From Campylobacterales bacterium (GTDB lineage: Bacteria > Campylobacterota > Campylobacteria > Campylobacterales > Arcobacteraceae), in contig JAIELU010000221.1 of the NCBI GenBank assembly GCA_019752775.1, positions 1-15,105 on the forward strand: 15,105 bases of DNA, written 5' to 3'. The notes below the pieces were generated by a model that saw nothing but the letters and a program-made list of their open reading frames with translations, was not told the origin of the DNA and searched no databases. Made by a program: the position numbers and the translations under genes. Positions 7,049 to 15,105 of this stretch are shown here, piece after piece (position 1 is the first letter of the stretch; every line of letters begins with the position of its first letter).

Positions 7049-8365
7049 ATGACAACCAAAGATTTCCAAACAATAATTCAAAAAGAAGCTTCAAAAACAG
7101 ATTTTGAAAGATACTTAAAACAATTAGTTTATAAAAAAATATCTTCTGATGAAAAAATCGCTATTTTTGAAGTAAATAATAAGTATATAGCCTCTTGGAT
7201 AAAGAGTAAATTTACTGGATTAATACAACACTGTTTTGAAATTTTTGATGGCTCAAAACCATCTATTGAAATAAAACTTACAGGTGAAAAAAAATCCAAA
7301 AAAGAAATTTTAAAAGAGCAAGTTCAAAATGAAACCGCCGAAAGTACGATATTAAACCCATCTTATACTTTTGATTCTTTTGTTGTAGGACCCTCAAATC
7401 AAATGGCTTATAATGCTTCACTTGCCGTTTCAAATAAACCAGGAATTCAATACAATCCACTTTTTATTTATGGTGGAACTGGACTTGGAAAAACTCACCT
7501 TTTACAAGCAGTTGGAAATTATGCAATTGAAAAAGGTAATACTGTTATTTATGTAACTATTGAGCAGTTTATGAATGATTTTACTTTCTCTTTAAAAAAT
7601 AAAAGTATGGATCATTTTAGAAATAAATATAGAAAATGTGATGTACTTTTAATTGATGATATTCAATTTTTAAGTGGAAAAGAGCAAACTCAAGAGGAGT
7701 TTTTCCACACTTTTAACGAACTTCACAATGCAAAAAAACAAATAGTAATGACATCAGATAGACTTCCATCACAAATTGCAGGTTTGGTTGATAGATTAAA
7801 ATCAAGATTTGAATGGGGTCTAACAGCTGATGTTCAACTTCCAGGACTTGAGACAAAAATAGCAATTATTGAAAAAAAATCTGATTTAAATGGGATACAT
7901 TTAAGTAGAGAAATTATTAATTTCATTGCAACAACACTTGATAACTCAATTAGAGAAATTGAAGGTGTTTTAATTAGAATAAATGCAAGTGCTTCTTTAT
8001 TAAATCAAGAAATTACACTTCCAATGGTTCAAAATTTATTAAAAGACCAAATAAAAGAGACAAAAGAGAATATAAAACTTCCTGATGTTATAAATATTGT
8101 GGCAAATCAGTTAAATATTAAACCAAGTGACATTAAATCTAAAAAAAGAACAGCAACAGTTGCAAATGCTAGAAGAATTGTAATTTATCTAACAAGAGAA
8201 TTAACTCATAACTCTATGCCAGATATTGCAAAATTCTTAGGAATGAAAGATCACAGTTCAATTTCACACAATATTAAAAAAGCAAATGAGTTAATAGAAA
8301 AAGATGAAAACTTTAAATTAATTATCGAAAATTTAAAAAATAAAATCATAAATAAGGAGTGGTAA
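7049..8365 (+). CDS. dnaA: Chromosomal replication initiator DnaA
   Basis: Binds origin boxes and opens the DNA to start replication. The 438-residue protein shows the four-domain order. An N-terminal domain (about 1-80) binds the helicase or helper proteins, and a short linker follows. The AAA+ domain has Walker A Gly-Gly-Thr-Gly-Leu-Gly-Lys-Thr at 142-149 and Walker B Leu-Leu-Ile-Asp-Asp-Ile-Gln-Phe-Leu near 200. The C-terminal DNA-binding domain has Asp-His-Ser-Ser-Ile-Ser-His near 400, a variant of the common Asp-His-Thr-Thr-Val signature. The short domain II is typical of Campylobacterota. Box-like sites lie on both sides of the gene, so expression is probably autoregulated. Confidence 0.98.
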   Translation: MTTKDFQTIIQKEASKTDFERYLKQLVYKKISSDEKIAIFEVNNKYIASWIKSKFTGLIQHCFEIFDGSKPSIEIKLTGEKKSKKEILKEQVQNETAESTILNPSYTFDSFVVGPSNQMAYNASLAVSNKPGIQYNPLFIYGGTGLGKTHLLQAVGNYAIEKGNTVIYVTIEQFMNDFTFSLKNKSMDHFRNKYRKCDVLLIDDIQFLSGKEQTQEEFFHTFNELHNAKKQIVMTSDRLPSQIAGLVDRLKSRFEWGLTADVQLPGLETKIAIIEKKSDLNGIHLSREIINFIATTLDNSIREIEGVLIRINASASLLNQEITLPMVQNLLKDQIKETKENIKLPDVINIVANQLNIKPSDIKSKKRTATVANARRIVIYLTRELTHNSMPDIAKFLGMKDHSSISHNIKKANELIEKDENFKLIIENLKNKIINKEW

Positions 8366-8532
8366 AACTTTAGAACAAAATAAGTTTTAAAGAATTATGT
8401 GAAAAGATGTGAATACAAAGACAATTTTAATCACTGGGATAAAGTTCGACTCCACAGTGTTTTAAAAGGTATTTTCATCTTTTCACATGAACTACTACTT
8501 CCACTAAATTAAATAAAAATATAGGAGACAAA
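8366..8532. other. Structured dnaA-dnaN gap with DnaA-like boxes, probable origin part 2
   Basis: Three box-like sites share a TTTTCACA or TATTCACA core: TGTGAAAAG at 8398-8406 and TGTGAATAC at 8408-8416 (minus-strand sense, 10 bp apart), and CTTTTCACA at 8479-8487 (plus sense). The outer sites form a perfect 13-bp inverted repeat (8397-8409 and 8476-8488) enclosing 66 bases. Inside is a smaller hairpin, CACTG/CAGTG extended by GGA/TCC (8432-8459). A further 8-bp repeat, TAAAACTT/AAGTTTTA (8363-8389), begins at the dnaA stop codon. In Helicobacter pylori a second origin part also lies just downstream of dnaA. The region may additionally act as an RNA structure before dnaN. Confidence 0.55.
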
Positions 8533-9603
8533 ATGAGATTCGTAATTACAAAGAATATTTTTGAAAATGTTGTATCTTCAATGCAACCTTTTTTAGAAAA
8601 AAAAGATTCTAGTGCAATCACATCACATATATATTTAGAAATCAATAATGCAAAACTAATCATAAAAGCAACTGATTATGAAATTGGATTAGAATCATAC
8701 ATTGATAATATAACTGATATGGTTGATGGAAAAGCAACAGTTAATGGTTCTAATTTATTAGGTATTATAAAAAGATTAAAAAACGAAGATATTATAATAG
8801 AAGCTTCAAATAATAATCTAGTTATAAAACAAAATAAATCAACTTTTAAATTACCTACTTATGATGCTGAAGAATTTCCATCTTTAAATAAATCAGAAAA
8901 TTTAAAAGAATTATCAATTTCAACTATTAATTTTATTAATTCTATTAGAAAAATTACTCCTGCAATTGATAATAATAATCCTAAATTTGAATTAAATGGT
9001 GCATTATTAGATATTAAAAGTCAAAAAATAAATTTTGTTTCAACAGATACAAGAAGATTAGCAGTTTCATATTTACAAAATATTACAAATCAAGAAACTC
9101 AATTTATTATCCCTAAAAAAGCAATTATTGAAATACAAAAACTATTTTTAGATGATGCAAAAATATCTTATGATGATACTAATCTTGTAATATCAAATGA
9201 AAATACTAAGTTTTTTACAAAATTAATAAATGGAAAATTCCCAGATTATGAAAGAATTATTCCATCAACACTAAAATATAATTTTCCATTACCAAAAAGT
9301 ATGTTAATTGAGTCTATAAAATTAGTAACTTCTTTATTTTCTAATATTAAAATCACATTTAACTCAACATCAATTTTATTTGAATCTCTTGATGAAGATA
9401 GTGAATCAAAAACTCAAATAGATATTGATTTAAATATTGATAAAGAGTTTTATTTAGCTGTAAATGCTAAATATTTATTAGACTTTTTAAGTATGTCGCA
9501 TAATGAAAAAATCAAAATTGGTTTTAATGAATCAAATTTACCATTTTATTTAGAAGATGATAAATTTTTTACTATTGTAATGCCAATAGTTTTAGAAAAA
9601 TAA
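8533..9603 (+). CDS. dnaN: DNA polymerase III beta subunit (sliding clamp)
   Basis: Ring-shaped clamp that tethers DNA polymerase III to DNA. The 356-residue length fits the three-domain beta clamp of Campylobacterota. Recognisable blocks are Ala-Thr-Asp-Tyr-Glu-Ile-Gly-Leu-Glu in domain I (about residues 45-53), Phe-Val-Ser-Thr-Asp-Thr-Arg-Arg-Leu-Ala in domain II, and Phe-Pro-Asp-Tyr-Glu-Arg-Ile-Ile-Pro at the start of domain III. The C terminus ends in the Ile-Val-Met-Pro-Ile segment that lines the protein-binding pocket. AGGAG lies 6-7 bases before the ATG. It follows dnaA and precedes gyrB by 35 bases, all reading away from the origin. Confidence 0.97.
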   Translation: MRFVITKNIFENVVSSMQPFLEKKDSSAITSHIYLEINNAKLIIKATDYEIGLESYIDNITDMVDGKATVNGSNLLGIIKRLKNEDIIIEASNNNLVIKQNKSTFKLPTYDAEEFPSLNKSENLKELSISTINFINSIRKITPAIDNNNPKFELNGALLDIKSQKINFVSTDTRRLAVSYLQNITNQETQFIIPKKAIIEIQKLFLDDAKISYDDTNLVISNENTKFFTKLINGKFPDYERIIPSTLKYNFPLPKSMLIESIKLVTSLFSNIKITFNSTSILFESLDEDSESKTQIDIDLNIDKEFYLAVNAKYLLDFLSMSHNEKIKIGFNESNLPFYLEDDKFFTIVMPIVLEK

Positions 9604-9617
9604 TAAACAAAAATTAA

Positions 9618-11960
<2,343 letters not shown>

Positions 11961-11977
11961 AAATTAATTATTTAGAA

Positions 11978-12007
11978 TATAACAATAAAATATTTATTAT
12001 TGTTATA
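11978..12007. terminator. AT-only inverted repeat after gyrB, possible weak terminator
   Basis: An 11-bp perfect inverted repeat, TATAACAATAA (11978-11988) and TTATTGTTATA (11997-12007), with an 8-base spacer lies 17 bases after the gyrB stop. It has only one G-C pair and no immediate T run, so it would be a weak terminator. Its right arm runs into a TATAAT (12004-12009), so it could equally be an operator. Confidence 0.35.
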
Positions 12008-12047
12008 ATTTATACAGTTTTTCCTCTATTTAAATAATAAATTAAGA

Positions 12048-12053
12048 TATAAT
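12048..12053 (+). promoter_or_regulatory. Probable -10 box for the LRV-like protein gene
   Basis: TATAAT in AGATATAATAATTC, 31 bases before the ATG at 12085, with T-rich DNA upstream (12009-12030). The arrangement matches the dnaA promoter at 7010. Confidence 0.45.
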
Positions 12054-12084
12054 AATTCTATATATTATAGCTTTGGAGGAAAAA

Positions 12085-12402
12085 ATGAATTTATTAATTA
12101 AAAACATTGTTGAACTTTTAGATATTGCTTTAAAAACTACTTCTTTTGATGAAATGTTACTCCTAAAAAATCATTCATCAATGTCAATTAGAAGAAACTT
12201 AGCCCGAAACTTAAATTTAAATCAAGAAATTATTGATTTTTTATTGTACGATCCCGTTGAAAATGTCTCTTATATTGCTTCAATAAATCCAAATAACAAA
12301 AATTTTGAACGAACTTTTACTAATTTAAGACCTTGTGTTTTATGTAATAAAAATCAAAGTGATTGTGATTTGTGCCAAGAAACAATGAGTCATAGTTTTT
12401 AA
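12085..12402 (+). CDS. Small protein with LRV/HEAT-like repeats and a four-cysteine tail
   Basis: A 105-residue protein that I do not recognise as a named family. The ATG at 12085 is preferred because GGAGGA (12075-12080) is well placed for it; an in-frame TTG at 12073 overlaps that site. Residues about 30-70 (Ser-Ile-Arg-Arg-Asn-Leu-Ala-Arg-Asn, then Leu-Leu-Tyr-Asp-Pro-Val-Glu-Asn-Val-Ser-Tyr-Ile-Ala) look like two helical repeats of the leucine-rich-variant or HEAT type. The C terminus has Cys84-x2-Cys87-x6-Cys94-x2-Cys97, a likely zinc or iron-sulfur site. Known LRV proteins combine such repeats with an iron-sulfur cluster, which makes the comparison attractive but unproven. It lies between gyrB and queF. 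Function unknown. Confidence 0.8.
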   Translation: MNLLIKNIVELLDIALKTTSFDEMLLLKNHSSMSIRRNLARNLNLNQEIIDFLLYDPVENVSYIASINPNNKNFERTFTNLRPCVLCNKNQSDCDLCQETMSHSF

Positions 12403-12406
12403 ATAG

Positions 12407-12429
12407 TAACTTTTATAAGTCTTTTTTAG
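12407..12429 (+). terminator. Possible weak intrinsic terminator before queF
   Basis: A short ACTT-TTAT-AAGT hairpin followed by C and six T residues lies just after the stop of the LRV-like gene. The stem is only 4 bp, so termination would be partial. Confidence 0.3.
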
Positions 12430-12471
12430 ATAAAATAGGCAAAAATTATATTTATTAAGGTTATAAAAATT

Positions 12472-12855
12472 ATGGAAATGAAATATGGTGAGAGAGAAAT
12501 ATTAGAGTTTGACATTAATAAAGAAGAAAATTTTTGGCCAAATATACATGAAAAAAATTATATTATAGATATTGAATTACCTGAATTTATGGCAAAATGT
12601 CCAAGAAGTGGATATCCAGATTTTGCAACAATAAAATTGCAATACTCACCAAATAAAAGAGTTATTGAATTAAAAGCATTAAAAATTTATATTAATTCAT
12701 TTATGTTTAGAGAAGTTTCACACGAAAATTCTATAAATGAAATTTTTGATACTTTATACTCTAAATTAGAGCCAAAATGGATGAAAGTTATTGGAGATTT
12801 TAAACCAAGAGGAAATGTACATACAGTTATTGAAATTGATAGCTCAAAATTTTAG
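12472..12855 (+). CDS. queF: NADPH-dependent 7-cyano-7-deazaguanine (preQ0) reductase QueF
   Basis: Reduces preQ0 to preQ1 in queuosine synthesis for tRNA wobble modification. The 127 residues match the short, single-domain QueF type. Cys43 in Cys-Pro-Arg-Ser-Gly-Tyr-Pro-Asp forms the thioimide with substrate, and Asp50 seven residues later is the paired acid, the same spacing as in Bacillus subtilis. The QueF signature follows as Glu-Leu-Lys-Ala-Leu-Lys-Ile-Tyr, with Phe-Arg-Glu-Val-Ser-His-Glu after it. The ATG at 12472 has a distant AAGG (about 12 bases upstream), so translation may be modest; the ATG two codons later is an alternative start. No preQ1 riboswitch is visible upstream. The HTH gene starts 10 bases downstream. 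Confidence 0.95.
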   Translation: MEMKYGEREILEFDINKEENFWPNIHEKNYIIDIELPEFMAKCPRSGYPDFATIKLQYSPNKRVIELKALKIYINSFMFREVSHENSINEIFDTLYSKLEPKWMKVIGDFKPRGNVHTVIEIDSSKF

Positions 12856-12865
12856 GATTTAAACC

Positions 12866-13483
12866 TTGGAAAGATTAGTTACTACTTCTCAAGCAGCTGA
12901 AATATTGGGCTTATCTTTACAAGGTATACATTATCGGATTAAAAAAGAACAATTAAAATCTATTAAAAAAGACGGAAAAACTTTTGTTTATATTAACGAT
13001 GATGGAAAAGTAGAAGACACTCAAACCCAATCAAAAGTTAAATCATCTACAACACAATCTACTTTTGATGCCGTTCAAGCGGTTTTAGATGTTAAAAATG
13101 AACAAATTGACTTATTAAAAAAATCTATGAAATGGATGAAAAAACAGTATATTTCAGAGATTTTTAGATTAGAAAAAAATCAAAAAAGAATTATTGAAGT
13201 TTTTAATTCAGAAATCAAACTTTTACAAAGTGCATTTAATGAAATGCGTTCTATTTACAAACCACAACTTGAATCAAATTTAAAAAATAAAATAGATGAA
13301 ACAAAAGCTGATTTTATTAGTGTAAAAGATTTTTTTGTATTAATGAAAAGATATAATAAAACAGAACAAGAGATAAAATCAATGATTTTTAATAGAATTA
13401 AAGTTGGTGATAAAAGATTTATTTATAATAAAGTAGAAAAAAAATTATTGATTTTAAATTTAGATTTTTTAGATTTGATATAA
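12866..13483 (+). CDS. Helix-turn-helix coiled-coil DNA-binding protein
   Basis: A 205-residue predicted DNA-binding protein. Residues 5-43 form a MerR/excisionase-type HTH (Thr-Thr-Ser-Gln-Ala-Ala-Glu-Ile-Leu-Gly-Leu, then Ile-His-Tyr-Arg-Ile-Lys-Lys and a beta hairpin ending in Phe-Val-Tyr-Ile). A polar Ser/Thr/Gln linker (50-68) leads to a long helix, probably a coiled coil (about 68-128). The C-terminal part (150-195) has a similar helix pattern ending in Arg-Phe-Ile-Tyr-Asn and may be a second, degenerate HTH-like unit. The start is TTG with AGGA eight bases upstream, overlapping the queF stop, so it is in an operon with queF. Its target is unknown; a regulatory or nucoid role is inference. 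Confidence 0.82.
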   Translation: MERLVTTSQAAEILGLSLQGIHYRIKKEQLKSIKKDGKTFVYINDDGKVEDTQTQSKVKSSTTQSTFDAVQAVLDVKNEQIDLLKKSMKWMKKQYISEIFRLEKNQKRIIEVFNSEIKLLQSAFNEMRSIYKPQLESNLKNKIDETKADFISVKDFFVLMKRYNKTEQEIKSMIFNRIKVGDKRFIYNKVEKKLLILNLDFLDLI

Positions 13484-13506
13484 AAAAAGAGTACATAAAG
13501 TACTCT
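13482..13506 (-). terminator. Intrinsic terminator of the SRP RNA gene
   Basis: On the minus strand, AGAGTAC (13506-13500), a 5-base loop and GTACTCT (13494-13488) are followed by seven T (13488-13482). The stem shares bases with the closing helix of the SRP RNA. It starts at the stop codon of the opposite-strand HTH gene. Confidence 0.8.
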
Positions 13507-13606
13507 TCTCCAGATACCCAAACACACCACTAAATAAAGTGCCTTGCTATGTTCCCATCCTGGGGCATTGCCTTAGATAATAATTGTAAGGGTCTAAAGA
13601 AGAGCA
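13500..13606 (-). ncRNA. ffs: Signal recognition particle RNA (4.5S type)
   Basis: Small SRP RNA that binds Ffh and guides membrane protein targeting. Read on the minus strand, the conserved apical domain is CAGG-ATG-GGAA-CAT-AGCA (within 13543-13566): a GGAA tetraloop on a 3-bp stem above the asymmetric loop with CAGG and AGCA, as in the Escherichia coli 4.5S RNA. The flanking GGC/GCC pairs continue the helix. The ends close by pairing CTCTTC (13604-13599) with GAAGAG (13508-13503), plus TAGACCC with GGGTATCT. The RNA is about 100 nt, and a terminator overlaps the 3' end. A TATAAT at 13659-13654, or the TATTTT repeats just upstream, may serve as the promoter. The exact ends are estimated from the closing stem. 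Confidence 0.88.
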
Positions 13607-13695
13607 TTCAAAATATTCAAAATATTCTCAATGTTCTTCTTTTAAAGTTGTGAATTATATCTTAAATATCTTTATATTTGCTTTGAAAGAAAAAC

Positions 13696-14103
13696 ATGGT
13701 TTATTTAATACTTTTTATTACTTCACTTATTTCGGCGACTTTATTTCCTCTTGGAAGTGAAGCTTTACTTCTTTATGATATTAAAGAAGGATATAATTTA
13801 TCTTTATTGCTTTTATTCGCAACTATTGGAAATAGTTTAGGCTCAGTTATAAACTATTTTTTAGGTTTAAAAGGCGAAGAGTATCTTATAAAAAAATCTT
13901 TATTAAAAGAAGAATATATAATTAAAAGCAAGAATTATTTTGATAAATATGGTGCTTTTTCTATCCTTTTTTCTTGGCTACCAATAGTTGGTGATCCAAT
14001 TACTTTTGCAGCAGGTATTTTAAAATATGATTTTTATAAATTTCTAATTTTAGTTATTGTTGCAAAATTTTCTAGATATTTATTTTTGGCTTTAATAATT
14101 TAA
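13696..14103 (+). CDS. YqaA/DedA-type (VTT domain) small membrane protein
   Basis: A 135-residue inner-membrane protein resembling the YqaA branch of the DedA/SNARE-associated family, which is shorter than full DedA proteins. It has hydrophobic segments at about 1-25, 34-55, 88-105 and 115-135. Family-like marks are Pro-Leu-Gly-Ser-Glu-Ala at 18-23, Gly-Asn-Ser-Leu-Gly-Ser near 45, and Ser-Trp-Leu-Pro-Ile-Val-Gly-Asp-Pro near 93-101 followed by Ala-Ala-Gly. DedA-type proteins are linked to lipid carrier recycling and membrane homeostasis; a precise role here is unknown. A GAAAG site precedes the ATG. It stands alone between ffs and the ferredoxin gene, both on the other strand. Confidence 0.85.
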   Translation: MVYLILFITSLISATLFPLGSEALLLYDIKEGYNLSLLLLFATIGNSLGSVINYFLGLKGEEYLIKKSLLKEEYIIKSKNYFDKYGAFSILFSWLPIVGDPITFAAGILKYDFYKFLILVIVAKFSRYLFLALII

Positions 14104-14107
14104 GAAG

Positions 14108-14135
14108 AGGTAAATATATAAAAATATATTTACCT
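14108..14135. terminator. Strong hairpin between the YqaA-type gene and the ferredoxin gene
   Basis: A perfect 12-bp stem, AGGTAAATATAT (14108-14119) and ATATATTTACCT (14124-14135), with loop AAAA lies between convergent genes. Neither side has a long T run, so it is only a probable bidirectional terminator; it may also protect 3' ends. Confidence 0.55.
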
Positions 14136-14144
14136 AGATGAGTG

Positions 14145-14531
14145 TTAAAAATCAGATACGTTAGCGTGAGCTTTTCTAACGTTCATTGATATATCAGATC
14201 TAAATTTTTGTTCTTTTACTTCAGGAAGCATTAACCCTTTAGCTTTATGTTCTCTAATTTTATAAGTTCCATCTTCATGCCCAGATAAATAATATGAACT
14301 AAAATCAACGGTATAAGGCATATCCCAAACAATTGCACCAGCTGTTGGACATGATTCTGCACATCTTGGAGCATCTGCATGATCAACGCACTCAACACAT
14401 GATTCAGGTTTTACATATAAAATCCCATCTTGTGGATTTTTTTCGTTTCCATCTGGTAATATTGCTGCAACTGGACATTCTGATGCACATGCTTCGCAAC
14501 TTATACATTCTTCAGTAATTTTAACTGCCAT
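14145..14531 (-). CDS. 2[4Fe-4S] ferredoxin with C-terminal extension
   Basis: A 128-residue electron carrier. Cluster 1 is held by Cys9, 12, 15 and 19 (Cys-x2-Cys-x2-Cys-x3-Cys-Pro); the second site uses Cys45, 48, 57 and 61 (Cys-x2-Cys-x8-Cys-x3-Cys-Pro). The longer spacing in the second motif marks the Allochromatium-type low-potential ferredoxins, which include many nitrogen-fixation and aromatic-reduction ferredoxins. About 60 residues follow the last cysteine, much longer than usual for this type, and are rich in charged and aromatic residues. AAGGA lies about 7 bases before the ATG. The gene is 59 bases downstream of a ClpX-type gene on the same strand, probably one operon. Its partner is unknown. 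Confidence 0.9.
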   Translation of the reverse strand: MAVKITEECISCEACASECPVAAILPDGNEKNPQDGILYVKPESCVECVDHADAPRCAESCPTAGAIVWDMPYTVDFSSYYLSGHEDGTYKIREHKAKGLMLPEVKEQKFRSDISMNVRKAHANVSDF

Positions 14532-14590
14532 TTTCTATCCTTTTTTATCAAAATATAAAATGTAGATGCAAATATTATTCCACTAAAAGA

Positions 14591-15105
14591 TTAATTTGCT
14601 AATTTTCTAAATAAAATCTCTTTTGTTGGTTCTTGGGTTGAATTTTCATTATATTTTAATTCAACATCTTCTTTTTTATCAATATATTTTCTTGTGATTC
14701 TACATTTTTCCAAATTATTTTCAGATGGAGTTATATATTGTAATGGAAGCATAATATTTTCTATAATCCCTCTAAGACCTCTTGCCCCAACATCTTTTTC
14801 AACTGCTATTTCTGCAATTCTTTCAAGGGCATCATCTGTAAATTCTAATTCAACACCATCAAGTTCAAATAATATTTCATATTGTTTGATAATTGCATTT
14901 TTAGGCTCTTTTAAAACTCTTATTAAATCTTCTTTTGAAAGTTTATTAAGTTCTGCAATTACAGGAATTCTTCCAATAAATTCAGGAATTAAACCAAAAG
15001 AGATAAGTTCTTTTGCTTCAATAGCTTTTTTATTTTCTTCTGCATCTTCTTTTTTAAGGAATCCCATTTTTGGAGCTTTTTTATTCTTTTTAGAACTATC
15101 ATTTT
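14591..15105 (-). CDS. clpX: ClpX-type AAA+ unfoldase, C-terminal part (5' end outside window)
   Basis: C-terminal portion of a ClpX-family ATPase that unfolds proteins for ClpP. The frame is open to the right edge, so the start and Walker motifs lie outside. Family blocks are Phe-Gly-Leu-Ile-Pro-Glu-Phe-Ile-Gly-Arg-Ile-Pro-Val, Glu-Pro-Lys-Asn-Ala-Ile-Ile-Lys-Gln-Tyr, and the sensor-2 motif Gly-Ala-Arg-Gly-Leu-Arg. Differences from housekeeping ClpX are Met-Gly-Phe where the ClpP-binding Ile-Gly-Phe loop is expected, a lysine-rich run before it, and a divergent stretch after sensor 2 (Leu-Pro-Leu-Gln-Tyr-Ile-Thr-Pro-Ser). Pairing with a ferredoxin is unlike the fabZ/lpxA/mreB setting of clpX in Campylobacter and Helicobacter, so this may be a second copy (ClpX2 type). 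Confidence 0.85.
   Translation of the reverse strand, partial: NDSSKKNKKAPKMGFLKKEDAEENKKAIEAKELISFGLIPEFIGRIPVIAELNKLSKEDLIRVLKEPKNAIIKQYEILFELDGVELEFTDDALERIAEIAVEKDVGARGLRGIIENIMLPLQYITPSENNLEKCRITRKYIDKKEDVELKYNENSTQEPTKEILFRKLAN

Noticed and set aside
8353..8374. AAGGAG followed by GTG at the end of dnaA, suggesting a tiny ORF.
   Set aside because: The spacing is zero and the frame closes after four codons.
8444..8455. GTTCGACTCCAC looks like the T-arm of a tRNA or tmRNA.
   Set aside because: No flanking 5-bp T stem, acceptor stem or CCA is present; the bases belong to the bulged hairpin at 8432-8459. Chance similarity is the simpler reading.
8475..8663. Minus-strand open frame overlapping the start of dnaN and its leader.
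   Set aside because: Mostly antisense to dnaN codons; no family resemblance and no ribosome binding site.
12073..12084. Upstream TTG start for the LRV-like protein.
   Set aside because: It overlaps the GGAGGA ribosome binding site that serves the ATG at 12085.
12403..12471. Possible preQ1 riboswitch before queF.
   Set aside because: Only 69 bases, with no preQ1-type hairpin and A-rich pseudoknot tail; only a weak 4-bp hairpin with a T run is seen.
13608..13626. Short direct repeats of TTCAAAATA resembling a small repeat array.
   Set aside because: Only two copies in AT-rich DNA just upstream of ffs; better explained as part of its promoter region.

Overview
The window is AT-rich DNA carrying the chromosomal replication origin region of a member of the Campylobacterota, most probably an Arcobacter-group species (Arcobacter, Aliarcobacter and relatives). 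This placement is from recognition, not a search. It rests on the dnaA-dnaN-gyrB order, the wording of the DnaA and GyrB proteins, DnaA boxes with a TATTCAC core, promoters with TATAAT boxes and T-rich upstream DNA instead of a clear -35, and an FdhT/FdhU pair like that of Campylobacter. No insertion sequence, prophage, CRISPR array or tRNA is visible, and no gene-free stretch exceeds 300 bases.

Layout: positions 2-1070 hold the end of a YedE/FdhT-type membrane transporter and its TusA-like partner FdhU. They converge through a shared hairpin on a membrane-anchored HD-GYP (cyclic-di-GMP phosphodiesterase-type) gene on the minus strand (1093-2670). That gene is divergent from thyX (2758), and a perfect 17-bp palindrome containing a TATAAT box on each strand lies between them. 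thyX is followed with no gap by glutaminase glsA, then a TRIC/UPF0126 glycine-type channel and a small periplasmic protein. These converge on purN and ruvC (minus strand).

The origin spans dnaA. Five DnaA-box-like sites and an AT-rich stretch lie between ruvC and dnaA (6823-7048). A second, structured cluster of three sites lies between dnaA and dnaN (8366-8532), built around a 13-bp inverted repeat. This resembles the bipartite origin known in Helicobacter pylori. ruvC/purN on the left and dnaA/dnaN/gyrB on the right all read away from the origin.

Right of gyrB come a small protein with LRV/HEAT-like repeats and a four-cysteine tail, queF (queuosine synthesis), and a helix-turn-helix coiled-coil protein. 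Then follow a minus-strand signal recognition particle RNA (ffs) and a YqaA/DedA-type membrane protein. The window closes with two minus-strand genes: a 2[4Fe-4S] ferredoxin with a long C-terminal extension, and the C-terminal part of a ClpX-type unfoldase. This last pair may be the edge of a larger redox or metallocluster locus, possibly nif, but the window does not reach far enough to tell.

Most genes are ordinary housekeeping genes. The parts most worth a second look are the symmetric palindromic promoter at 2697-2751, the nested structure between dnaA and dnaN, the small repeat/cysteine protein at 12085, the shortened ThyX signature, and the ferredoxin-ClpX pair. I see no clear evidence of a wholly new system.
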